Below, piece by piece: positions 27,331 through 35,837 of a stretch of DNA of 64,000 bases (positions are counted from its first letter, which is position 1; each line of letters opens with the position of its first letter). Source of the DNA: Diplonema japonicum. Lineage: Eukaryota; Euglenozoa; Diplonemea; Diplonemida; Diplonemidae. Under the pieces are notes generated by a model. The model made no database searches. It had not been told where the DNA came from and saw only the letters and a program-made list of their open reading frames with translations. The translations under genes and the position numbers were made by a program. Location of the stretch: contig OZ025696.1 of NCBI GenBank assembly GCA_964019335.1, positions 434,001 to 498,000 of the forward strand, read 5' to 3'.

Positions 27331-27640
27331 TTTAAAGGAAGCCGGTGGGGGCACCCTGCACAAGCACCATTTACTTGATTACAGGGCGCACCTCGGCCTA
27401 GCTGTAGCTTCTTCTGCGTTCCGCGTCGTGTCCTTAATGCGTGCGGTGTGCAACTCAACCCCAGCCGGGGCGCCCCGGGTAACCAAGATTCTGAGCCCGT
27501 GTAGTTTGCTGCCTGTTCGCCACCCAGAGCATCTGCTTCTTTCACTTGGGCGCTACCGGTGATGACCGACGGGGTGGTCAACAGCGAACAACACATCTGA
27601 TGTACTTCTTTTTATTTCCATGTTATCCCCACCACCTGAG
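27331..27640. repeat. SINE-like dispersed repeat R2, copy 1
   Basis: Shares long blocks with 34798-35066: TTAATG-GTACGGTGTG, CAACCCCAGCCGGGG, GGGTAACCAAGATTCT, GTTTGCTGCCTGTTCG, GGGCGCTACCGGTGA, CAACAGCGAACAACACAT and TTATCCCCACCACCT. Its first part (GCCGGTG...CCCTGCACAAG, TACTTGAT) recurs at the right window end (63950-64000). A minus-strand frame (from 27596, MCCSLLT...) is conserved in copy 2. Confidence 0.7.
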
Positions 27641-27927
27641 AAAAGAAAAGAAAAACCCCAAAGTGAAAGAAAAAAAAGAAGAAAAAAAAAACGCTTTCAG
27701 AAAAAAAAAAAAGAGTGTCAAAGTACTAGTTGGGATAGATAGATACACTAGCAACAGCGGGAGGGTGCGGTTAAAAAAAAAAAAAAGAAAGAAAGAAAGA
27801 AAGAAAGATCAAAGTTTTTTTTTTTTAATCTCACGAACGTGTGCAAAAAGAAAGGAAACACTTCTCAGCTTACGGTGGTTAGATGGCCGGCAAGCAGCAA
27901 TGGCTAGGGATGGCACAGACGGCCGCC

Positions 27928-30837
27928 TCACTGTGCCATGAGCTTCGGGGAGCAGGTGGCGAGCCTGTGGAGGTGGTTGTCCTTTATGAGTGAGGATGGG
28001 TGGGCATCGTGAACAACAGAGGCGGCGATCAGGGTGGACCGCTCCACCTTCTCCACGGGGTTCACACTGCGCTGGACCACTGTGTCCATGAGCGTCAGGT
28101 CGAAGCAGTGTGTTGCCGCCACCACCACGTGAAGTGACGCGTCTTCCACAGGCAGCGCCCCCGACCTTGTCAGTGCGTCCAGCAGGTCGAATGCCTTGTT
28201 ACGCTCCTTCTTCTGCCCCTCCCCGTCAAGCGCTTCCTCTTCCGCAGGGCTTAGCAGTGTCTTCTGCACCTTCCGCCACCAGTGAGGTCCTGTCTTGATG
28301 ATCGTGGGCCGCAGGCAGTTGTCCTCGTCGAACTCCTTGTACCTCCCTTCCAGCTTCTCGGGCAGCTTGCTAATGTCGTACCCGCTGTTCTCCTCTTCGA
28401 TATTCTGTTTGTTCTGTTTTATCTCTTCCTTCCCTTCTACTTCTTCTCCGCCTTCTGCATCGTGCAAATCATCCCCGCCGTCCTGTACGGGTGCAACGCG
28501 CCCATCCTCACATAGTTCATTGAGCCTGGCAAGCAGGTCGTCCTCCGTTGCTCCTCCGAAGTCATTCTTCTCCATTATGAGGTTGTCCTCGGCGTAACTT
28601 AAGGAGTCCATGCAGTCATCCATAAAATCGCCATCCATGCATTTTTTGTTGTTTCTTGAGTTTGCACCGAACGACTCCATCACGCGTCCCAAGAAGGATC
28701 CTCTACTTCGTTTCTCCTTCATTTCACTTAGCTGGTACCGTTTCCTCTGCAATTCATCGCGCCTCTCCAGCCTCCTCTCAGCGACTCTCTTCTTCTCTTC
28801 CATCTTCAGCCTCTTCATCTCAGCGACTCTCTTCTCCTCTTCGAGGATCTCGTCCTTCGCTTCCTGTATGACTGCCTGCATTGCTTCCACACGGCCCCGC
28901 ACCGCCTCCACCTTGTTGGTCGTAGGGACTCCGTCCTTGTCGAGGGGGTCTGCTTGGAAGGACAGCAGGTCGCTAGAGATGTGGTAGTCGATGAAGAGCT
29001 CTAGGAGGTCTTCCGTGAGGCGTATCTCCTTCGTCAACGCCCCCTGGGGGAGGTTCAGGACACGCTCCAGCTGCGGCTTTATCTGCATCACGCACACTCC
29101 GAAAAGCGTCGCCTCCATCTGCATCGACCTGTACGCTTTCGCAAAGCGCTGCTGCTCGGGTGACAGGGACTCGATCGCGTCCTCGAACTCCTTCGGTGTC
29201 GGGATCTGCTCCAGCTCCAGAGGAACCCGCAGCTCGTCCTTGTTCCGCACCAGAACCGCGTGCTCCGGGAGGAACAGGTCCCTGCCCCCGATCCGACCGA
29301 TCGCGAGTACGAACCCGCTGAACTGCCGCGCCCGTGCCACCAGCTCCAAAGGACCACCTGCCTCCGTCGAGAAGCGGTGCCGTACGTAGGCATGCACGAA
29401 CCGTTCCCCGCCGAACGACACCTCTGCCGCCGCGTTCAGTGCGAACCGCATTCTGTCACCGCCTTCCTTTTCAGAAGATGGGGGAAGGCGCCGCACGGTG
29501 GTCATCACGGGGAGCGCCATTCCGTCCTCTCCAGAACCCTCCACCGCCACCACCCCCTCAGGGTCGTGCCCGTCCCGCCTCACCGCGTAGCAAAACTCCC
29601 TTGGTGCCACCTCTTCCCGGAAAAGCTTCCGGTTGTGGAACCGCATGTACCGCCCGAAGTCTTCTGAAGTCACCACCCGCCCGAGCGCCGCCACCAACTG
29701 CCGCATCAACATCCCCTCTACGAAGTCCAGTCCGGTCCTTGTCCACTCAGCTACTTCCATAAGGTGTTGCAGCACTGTCACGAGAGTGCCTTCTATCCCG
29801 GTGAGAAAGCCTTTCCCGCTCTCGAGGGATTTCTGTACTCTATCAACGCTCTCCTGCAGGCTCCTCACCTCTTCTTCGAGGAACGCTTCCAGGTCGCACC
29901 GCCCGAGAACTTTCCCAGTGAGGTCGTCCGCTACTGCGGTTTTCTGGTGGGCCACTAAAGCGGGTTTCTTCTCGTTCTTTTCCTTCCTCTCTTCCAAGAG
30001 GGCATCCCCTGCCATCTGAAGAACGGGGAGAACTGGGACGAAGATGTCCTCTGGGTTCTGGAGGAAGGTGAGGTCCAGTCCGTGGTCCTGCTCCACGGGG
30101 AAGACGGTGTCTTTGAAGTAGCTCCTCACGGAAGTGCACCACTGCGACAACTTGTTGAAAAAGGCTAGGGCCCCCTCCACCTCGGCGTTCCTCCTTGGGG
30201 TGTGACAGTCCTCTGCATTCCTGTTGATGTCAAACTCCACTTCCAGGTCCCCGTTCACTTGCGTCAGAAGCCAGCTCACGTCCATGTCGAGCCCCTCCTG
30301 CACGCTCTGCGAGGGACGCGGTGACCCCTCTGATAGCGTCTTCACCTTCGTTGCCCCCTTTCTCTCCCGCAGCACCACCTTCTTCGTCCTGTCTGTCCCG
30401 TCAAAGGCCCGCAGTTCCCACCTCCCCTCCACGTCCCAGAAGTACTCCTCCACTGTCGTCACGGTCTTTGTCGTTATCTTCAACAGCCCACCTACGTCTG
30501 TCTCCGTCCCCCTGCTCCCTTCTACCTCCCTCTTTGTCTTCTTGTCGAACGTACACTTCTCTTCCCTCCACAGCGAAAGAGTCACGTGTTTCTCCTTGCT
30601 CCGTTCCTTCAACTCCCTCAGGCCCTCCCTCCCGAGACCCAGCTGCTGCAGGGAGTTCAACGCCCCACCGCACGCCCCGCGCACCATGAACTCCGCAAGG
30701 GCGTACTTGTCGCCATAAGAGTGCCCCACATCACTCCCGAGGCCCACTGTTCGGTTCTGTGCCAGCACCCGCTCCACGCTCCGCAGGCCCCTCTGCACCT
30801 TCGCCCGCACTTGCTCCTCTTCAAGGTACGAAGTCAT
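27928..30837 (-). CDS. Large coiled-coil protein, function unknown
   Basis: 969 residues, ATG at 30837, stop at 27928. No signal peptide or membrane span. The first about 640 residues are globular in character with no domain I can name. About 650-715 is a strongly charged coiled-coil (EEEKRVAEMKRLKMEEKKR). About 740-830 is acidic and low-complexity. The last about 95 residues (from FDLLDALTRSGALPVEDASL to LATCSPKLMAQ) form a compact, hydrophobic-patterned module that looks conserved in style, but I cannot assign it to a named family with confidence. It is probably cytosolic or cytoskeletal. The gene is separated by only 111 bases from the CobW-type gene upstream in transcription order. Confidence 0.8.
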   Translation of the reverse strand: MTSYLEEEQVRAKVQRGLRSVERVLAQNRTVGLGSDVGHSYGDKYALAEFMVRGACGGALNSLQQLGLGREGLRELKERSKEKHVTLSLWREEKCTFDKKTKREVEGSRGTETDVGGLLKITTKTVTTVEEYFWDVEGRWELRAFDGTDRTKKVVLRERKGATKVKTLSEGSPRPSQSVQEGLDMDVSWLLTQVNGDLEVEFDINRNAEDCHTPRRNAEVEGALAFFNKLSQWCTSVRSYFKDTVFPVEQDHGLDLTFLQNPEDIFVPVLPVLQMAGDALLEERKEKNEKKPALVAHQKTAVADDLTGKVLGRCDLEAFLEEEVRSLQESVDRVQKSLESGKGFLTGIEGTLVTVLQHLMEVAEWTRTGLDFVEGMLMRQLVAALGRVVTSEDFGRYMRFHNRKLFREEVAPREFCYAVRRDGHDPEGVVAVEGSGEDGMALPVMTTVRRLPPSSEKEGGDRMRFALNAAAEVSFGGERFVHAYVRHRFSTEAGGPLELVARARQFSGFVLAIGRIGGRDLFLPEHAVLVRNKDELRVPLELEQIPTPKEFEDAIESLSPEQQRFAKAYRSMQMEATLFGVCVMQIKPQLERVLNLPQGALTKEIRLTEDLLELFIDYHISSDLLSFQADPLDKDGVPTTNKVEAVRGRVEAMQAVIQEAKDEILEEEKRVAEMKRLKMEEKKRVAERRLERRDELQRKRYQLSEMKEKRSRGSFLGRVMESFGANSRNNKKCMDGDFMDDCMDSLSYAEDNLIMEKNDFGGATEDDLLARLNELCEDGRVAPVQDGGDDLHDAEGGEEVEGKEEIKQNKQNIEEENSGYDISKLPEKLEGRYKEFDEDNCLRPTIIKTGPHWWRKVQKTLLSPAEEEALDGEGQKKERNKAFDLLDALTRSGALPVEDASLHVVVAATHCFDLTLMDTVVQRSVNPVEKVERSTLIAASVVHDAHPSSLIKDNHLHRLATCSPKLMAQ

Positions 30838-30948
30838 TGTATGTGCTAGTGTGCTGATAAAGTGTTTTCAATGTCATTATCATAAAGAAAAAAAGAAAGG
30901 AATATGATAACACAATAAACATGTTGCAATAATATGGGCCGATCAGGC

Positions 30949-32319
30949 TCATGCGTGAGTGATGAACATGTCCTCGTCGAAGGGCGCCCACACCTCATCG
31001 TAGCCGGCTCGGTTGAGCGCCTCCAGTTTGATCTTATAGGGGTACCCCTGGTCCCACAACGCGATAACTGTGCCAGGCGACATGGTGCCTTCGTCGGCAG
31101 CGCAAAGCACCTCGTCGCCCTCCTTGAAACGCAGGGTCTCGGGTGCAATGCACCTATTGAAGCCGTCGCGCAGCAGGTCCTCGTCGAGGTTCTTCCCGAT
31201 GAAGACGAGCTTCGTTTGGCGGGTGTCCTCAGGGGTCCAGGGTTCGAGGGGGAAGGGGCCAGAGCGGAGGTTGGGGACACCTTGGAGCACAAGCTTCGAG
31301 GGTTCGCCCTTTGCGGAGATGACACCCTTGTAGCGGTAAAGCTGGTCGCCGAAGCGGGAGAGGACAGTATCGAGAAACATCGCGAACCCAGCAGGGTTGA
31401 CATCGCCAACATTATTGAAGCAGATGGTTGTCACGCTGTTCTTGACAGCGTGGGGTGCGTGGTGGTGGTGGTCGTGGTGATGGTGGTCATGGTCGTGGTG
31501 ATGGTGGTCGTGGTCGTGGCCCGTATCTTTCAGCAACTCCTTGACCTTCTCGATGTCAAAGGCATTAACGTCAAGGACTGTGGCTGGCTCGACGACGGAA
31601 GACGAGGTCTCGATGACCTGCGCAGTACTGTTGATGGCCTGCACCATGCTGCGGACTTCGTGGATGTCTTCAGGATTGGAAAGGGCGTCCACCTTGTTGA
31701 GGATAATGCGGTCCGCGAAGCCGATCTGGTTGACGACCTCCGACCCTTCGACCTTGTCCTCTAGGTGCGCACGCACGTTTAGCGAGTCGACGACAGTAAC
31801 GACACCATCCAACACAAACTTGTCTTGCATCATGAATGTCTGCACAATCGGTGAAGGGTCGGCCAACCCGGTGGTCTCCACAATTACGGCGTCAAGATCA
31901 GGACGCTCGGCAAGCCTCCCAAGGATTTCGATAAGATCTGTGCGCACGGTGCAGCACAGGCATCCATTGTTCAGCTCAAAGATGTTCTCATCCCCCTTCT
32001 CCTTGTGCACCAGCATGTCATCAATTCCAATCTCCCCAATCTCGTTCTCAATCACAGCGAACTTCCTCCCCTTGTTGTTCCTCAGCAGATGGTTCAGCAG
32101 CGTCGTCTTCCCCGAACCCAGAAACCCCGTGATCACTGTCACAGGGATCGGCTTCACTGCCTCGAAGTCGCCCTCCGTATTCGCAGCCTCACCGGTGCAC
32201 CACCTCACGCTGCTGCTCACCCTCTCCACCCTGGGAACCACCATGGCGTTCGGGATAGCTGCTGCCCTCATGCCACCCCGTGCTCTGCACAAGACCTGCC
32301 TAGTTACCCTTCGGAGCAT
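30949..32319 (-). CDS. CobW/COG0523-family G3E GTPase, putative zinc metallochaperone
   Basis: 456 residues. The N-terminus (MLRRVTRQVLCRARGGMRAA) is basic and amphipathic, like a mitochondrial presequence. The GTPase core has the P-loop GFLGSGKTT (65-73), ENEIGEIGID, the metal-binding CLCC motif (120-123), VETTGLADPSP and LNKVDAL (NKxD). A histidine-rich loop of about 24 residues (about 268-291, HDHDHHHH...) can hold zinc or a similar metal. The CobW C-terminal domain ends near VFIGKNLDEDLLRDGFNRCI. The last 65 residues (DEVLCAADEGTMSPGTVIALWDQ...) form a small extra domain. COG0523 proteins (ZNG1 and related) deliver zinc to client enzymes by GTP hydrolysis; the client here is unknown. The neighbouring ArsC-like and CTR genes are too distant to imply a shared job. 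Confidence 0.93.
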   Translation of the reverse strand: MLRRVTRQVLCRARGGMRAAAIPNAMVVPRVERVSSSVRWCTGEAANTEGDFEAVKPIPVTVITGFLGSGKTTLLNHLLRNNKGRKFAVIENEIGEIGIDDMLVHKEKGDENIFELNNGCLCCTVRTDLIEILGRLAERPDLDAVIVETTGLADPSPIVQTFMMQDKFVLDGVVTVVDSLNVRAHLEDKVEGSEVVNQIGFADRIILNKVDALSNPEDIHEVRSMVQAINSTAQVIETSSSVVEPATVLDVNAFDIEKVKELLKDTGHDHDHHHHDHDHHHHDHHHHAPHAVKNSVTTICFNNVGDVNPAGFAMFLDTVLSRFGDQLYRYKGVISAKGEPSKLVLQGVPNLRSGPFPLEPWTPEDTRQTKLVFIGKNLDEDLLRDGFNRCIAPETLRFKEGDEVLCAADEGTMSPGTVIALWDQGYPYKIKLEALNRAGYDEVWAPFDEDMFITHA

Positions 32320-32511
32320 TTTTATTTTCTATTTCGATCTTAGTTACTTCAGCACGAGCAATGTTTGTGAAAGCTGAGGGCCGTCTATATTATTTCTAAT
32401 GTTCCCTCCATAAAGTACTACTCAAGGAGGAAGAGAAAGGAGTCATCAGCAGCATGCGAGTTGGAACGTTTCTTGTTCGAAACCCTGAATATTTCGTGGG
32501 AGGGACACGGG

Positions 32512-34203
32512 TTACAATAAAGAGATGGTAACAACCTCTGACTTGTGCCTCTTTGGCCCTCGTGAAGCGACCCTGTTTACTCGCCGTTTCTCGGAGTATT
32601 CAACAGGCACATCAGCATCGATGACAATGCGTGCAGGGGCTGGGGGAGGTGAGAAGAACTGGGTAGAAGTCATGAATTCAGGAACAGGCACTGCGGGAGC
32701 TTCCTCGATGATGATGGTTTCTGGTAGGACAGAGCTGGACTCTTCCGAATCGCTGAAGAGGGGTGGGCCCTCGCTGTCGGTGTCGGGGACGAATAAGTTC
32801 TCCTTTTGCTCTTCCTCATCTGCAAGCTGCACGACTTCTTGCGCTTCCTTCACCCCCCCGCTTGTAGGCACTACTTTCGAGAAAAACGATGTAATCTTCC
32901 CTGTTGCCTCTTGCTTCCCGGTACTTTGTACCAAGCCTACCCATATTGTCACGCCTCGTACCTGGTCAGGGGTGTGATGGCTTACCTTTGAAGCAAGGTA
33001 CTGCGGGACAAGCACAGTAGTGGAGAGACCTTCAATGTCGTTGCCTTCTACCGATGCAGTCCATGGGGACACCTTGCCGTGCCCGTGGCGTTTCAGAGGC
33101 TCGGGTGCGTTGGGAGTCCGAATGAGAAGCTTGAGACCTATCCTCCTGACCACCACAGAGGGGCAGGCTTCTTTGATGTCGCGCATTGCGGCAATCACCT
33201 GTTTGGCTACATCACGCACAGTATTGACAAGGTCTCCTGCGTGCTGCGGGCGAACTGCCCAGTTGAGGTTCCGAGATAGTGTGCTGGGGACGTCGCCGAA
33301 GAAGCTTGCAACGCCGTACTGCAGGCTGTTGGTCTCCTCTCCGCTGCACGCCATGCGGAGCCGTGTCTCGAGTGCCTTGCCTAAACCAGAGCGGCCGAGC
33401 AAGGCAGGGTTCCTTGCAATATCATCGCATGTGTGCAGTCCAAGGGAGGTGAGCCTCTCGGCTGTTTTCCGACCGATCCCATTGACAGACCGTACACCAG
33501 CTTTGAGGAAGTCCGCAAGGGAGGCGCTCGTCACACGGTTGCCGCCATTTTTTTTAGAGAGGGACGTAGCATAGCGGGCGATGAGCGTTGTGGGCCCCAC
33601 GCCTATGGAGACAGGGCAGGCCGTGATGGAGGTGATGGTGCGTTGGAGGATGCTTGCTGCCCTGCACAGCGAGGCGTGACTTTGCAACGGGGGTTTGATG
33701 TAGACGTCGTCGCAGGAGAGCGGGTGGATGTCGGGAGAGAAGGCAAGGATCACACTGTACATGGAAGCGGTCAACTGTGTCATCAAGGTGAAGAGGTCTT
33801 CGGTAGTGCGGACGTAGCACAGGTCAGGGTCGGCTAGCCTCGCATCACGGACCAGCATGCCTTTTTTGATGCCCGATGCCCGTGCCTCGTAAGAGGCAGT
33901 GCAAACCTCGCTGCCGCTGTCCATTCCAGTCACGACCACAACTTTCTTCCCACGAAGTTTTGGGTCCCTCACGCGGGCCGCGTTCACAAAGAAGCAGTCA
34001 ACATCTAGATGTAGAACACTTGGCACATTCTCTCCATCAGACCCTGACCTATGCTCTTCCATCGCAAGCTGCTCCTTCATTGTCTCGAGGACCTCATTGG
34101 AGGTCTCCTGCTGGTTTAAGAGGATCTTCTTCAGCCGTGTTTTCCATGTCCCCAAGTAGCTAAGACGGCTGCTTTTGGAGTACTGCTCCGCCCGCGTGGC
34201 CAT
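32512..34203 (-). CDS. Y-family translesion DNA polymerase, Rev1-like
   Basis: 563 residues from the ATG at 34203 (MATRAEQYSK). The frame is open upstream to 34275 but only from a GTG. Motif I is LHLDVDCFF (65-72, metal Asp67), followed by SYEARASGIKKGM. The second catalytic motif reads SCDD (163-166) where Y-family enzymes have DE; the Cys is typical of Rev1-type SCDE. A helix-hairpin-helix follows (VNGIGRKTAERL), then a little-finger region. The C-terminal about 120 residues are acidic, with EEEQKENLF-type low complexity, and end in a basic segment. No BRCT domain is present. The role is DNA damage tolerance. The start lies one base after the stop of the zinc-finger gene, so the two may share a transcript. 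Pol kappa is the main alternative assignment. Confidence 0.85.
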   Translation of the reverse strand: MATRAEQYSKSSRLSYLGTWKTRLKKILLNQQETSNEVLETMKEQLAMEEHRSGSDGENVPSVLHLDVDCFFVNAARVRDPKLRGKKVVVVTGMDSGSEVCTASYEARASGIKKGMLVRDARLADPDLCYVRTTEDLFTLMTQLTASMYSVILAFSPDIHPLSCDDVYIKPPLQSHASLCRAASILQRTITSITACPVSIGVGPTTLIARYATSLSKKNGGNRVTSASLADFLKAGVRSVNGIGRKTAERLTSLGLHTCDDIARNPALLGRSGLGKALETRLRMACSGEETNSLQYGVASFFGDVPSTLSRNLNWAVRPQHAGDLVNTVRDVAKQVIAAMRDIKEACPSVVVRRIGLKLLIRTPNAPEPLKRHGHGKVSPWTASVEGNDIEGLSTTVLVPQYLASKVSHHTPDQVRGVTIWVGLVQSTGKQEATGKITSFFSKVVPTSGGVKEAQEVVQLADEEEQKENLFVPDTDSEGPPLFSDSEESSSVLPETIIIEEAPAVPVPEFMTSTQFFSPPPAPARIVIDADVPVEYSEKRRVNRVASRGPKRHKSEVVTISLL

Positions 34204-34204
34204 C

Positions 34205-34552
34205 TTACTTATTTTCTGTTTCTTCCTTTTTTGTTGTTGTGTCTTTCTGCATCGCCTCGTACACCAGTACGGCACAGCCCGCGGTGCTTGCCTTCGACAA
34301 TTTTGAAATTTTCTTCGATACTTTGAGCAGACGGTGGTCCCCTACTGCTGCCTGACTAGGGCACTTGGCCTCCCCTTGATGTCTCTTTAGCTTCCCTGGC
34401 TTTGAAAAACACTTCCCACAGGTTTCACACCTGTATGTCTCTAGCATCCTCGCAGCGAGACTTTGCACAGCCGCACGTTTCCTTTTACACCCGCCCTTTT
34501 TTTTCCCCCTCTTCACCGTTCGTTCCCGGGGGGCAGTAACATCAGGCTTCAT
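34205..34552 (-). CDS. Small C2HC zinc-finger protein
   Basis: 115 residues, very basic at the N-terminus (RTVKRGKKKGGCKRKR). One classic finger: YRCETCGKCFSKPGKLKRHQ...KC, with Cys42, Cys45, His58 and Cys64, so C2HC rather than C2H2. The stop TAA ends at 34205 and the polymerase ATG begins at 34203, a one-base gap. The gene has its own strong acceptor-like tract (minus-strand ...CTCGTTTCTTTCGTAG at 34568-34590). The polymerase has no pyrimidine tract of its own; only an AG at about 34247 followed by an A-rich stretch could serve. The protein may be nuclear and nucleic-acid-binding. A fused ancestor with the polymerase is possible, but the frames differ. Confidence 0.75.
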   Translation of the reverse strand: MKPDVTAPRERTVKRGKKKGGCKRKRAAVQSLAARMLETYRCETCGKCFSKPGKLKRHQGEAKCPSQAAVGDHRLLKVSKKISKLSKASTAGCAVLVYEAMQKDTTTKKEETENK

Positions 34553-34567
34553 TATAGTGCGTAAGGC

Positions 34568-34610
34568 CTACGAAAGAAACGAGAGCATTGTGTGGATGTC
34601 CATAAAAATG
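34568..34610 (-). promoter_or_regulatory. Probable trans-splice acceptor of the zinc-finger gene
   Basis: The minus strand reads pyrimidine-rich blocks including TTTTCTTTTTTC and finally CTCTCGTTTCTTTCGTAG, 16 bases before the ATG at 34552. Confidence 0.55.
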
Positions 34611-34797
34611 TAATGAAAAAAGAAAATGGTGCGGGGTGAATAGTTATCCCTGATGGGGTGGGGTGGGGGGCAATGAACTACTGGAAAGTAGCTTTCTCAG
34701 AGCAAAAGAAAGAAATGCTTCAAAAGTCTTTCTCCTTCAGCCGAGAAAGGGGGAAAAGGGGGGGGCGGTTGATTGCAACACCACTTAGCGTTAAGTG

Positions 34798-35066
34798 TGC
34801 AACGAAGCATGAACTGTCTACTTGATTGCAGGGGGCGCACCGTGGCCGTGTCGTGTCCTTAATGTGTACGGTGTGTAGCTCAACCCCAGCCGGGGTGTCA
34901 CGGGTAACCAAGATTCTACGCTCGTGCAGTTTGCTGCCTGTTCGTCACCCTGAGCATCTGCAACACGTTCTTCCACTCGGGCGCTACCGGTGACGACCGA
35001 CGTGGAAGTCAACAGCGAACAACACATTTGATGAACTTCATATTTCCGTGTTATCCCCACCACCTT
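34798..35066. repeat. SINE-like dispersed repeat R2, copy 2
   Basis: Matches 27331-27640 over about 250 bases with scattered substitutions and a six-base insertion. The minus-strand frame MCCSLLTSTSVVTGSARV... stays open in both copies across that insertion. Confidence 0.7.
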
Positions 35067-35108
35067 TAAAAAAGAGAGCAGGTATAAGAGAGCAAAAATT
35101 AGTTCACA

Positions 35109-35158
<50 letters not shown>

Positions 35159-35160
35159 CT

Positions 35161-35663
35161 CGAGCCGGGTTTTCAAGGGGGGGGAGTGAAAATAAGATTT
35201 TACTTTATGTCACTCCCAGCTTTATTTTCACTCCCAGTTTACCTTGAAATTAGGCCCAGGAGTGAAATAATGTTCGAGCGTGAAGTAATGTAACATTATT
35301 TCACTCCTGGGCCTAATTTCACCTATTTCACCTAGGTTTAGGTCAAGTTACAGCAAGATCAACGCCATCACCCAACGAAACTTCGGTAAAAAAATGCAGA
35401 GCTTTCCCAGGGTTGCACTTCTTTTGAAGAAGGCCATGAGGTGAAAAAAAGCTTCGGTGTTTAGTCAAGAACAAATGAAAGATGGCAATGAAATTCAGCG
35501 ACCCCTAACAACATATGCAGCTTGCATGTTTGCAAGCGGGATGAGGACAAAAGAGTCGCACAAACTGAAATTTAGAGACGTTCTATCTCCCACACCCTGT
35601 AACCCAAATCCCACTTTTCACTTGTTGTAACCCTGTAACCTCCCACCCTTTCAAAACCGGCTC
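35161..35663. mobile_element. Foldback MITE, family 'CGAGCCGGG', copy 2
   Basis: The left end CGAGCCGGGTTTTCAAGG and the next about 80 bases match both ends of the element at 6706-7036. The right end is a degraded inverse (CAAAACCGGCTC at about 35652-35663). The centre has an inverted pair of CCCAGGAGTGAAATAA and TTATTTCACTCCTGGG. Confidence 0.65.
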
Positions 35664-35689
35664 TTGTTAAATAAAACAACGTATTAGTG

Positions 35690-35824
35690 AAAATAAGAGC
35701 ATTATTCCACTTGTGGTGGCAGGTTTAACTCGTAGCTTTTTACTTCACGAGCGAAGCGAGTGAACTAAGATCCCTACTCGTTAAACCCCCTGCCACCACA
35801 CGTGAAACAATGCTATCTTATTTT
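35690..35824. repeat. Hairpin element with arms of about 40 bases
   Basis: Left arm 35690-35732 (AAAATAAGAGCATTATTCCA...) is the inverse of 35777-35824 with a few mismatches. The loop contains its own small palindrome (CTTCACGAGCGAAGCGAG). It lies directly against the pogo-like transposon. Confidence 0.65.
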
Positions 35825-35837
35825 CACTTAATAAATA

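Larger units (their letters stand above)
26348..27927. other. Intergenic region between four-span copy 2 and the coiled-coil gene
   Basis: Holds the end of the duplication (to 26412), a G run (26514-26534), the second GCTAAGTGACCC-type element (26674-27282), a SINE-like repeat (27331-27640) and AAAG-rich simple sequence (27660-27830). No gene is seen. Confidence 0.55.

Noticed and set aside
34204-34275. 24-residue upstream extension of the polymerase frame
   Set aside because: Begins at GTG and overlaps the zinc-finger coding region; the ATG at 34203 follows an A-rich stretch.
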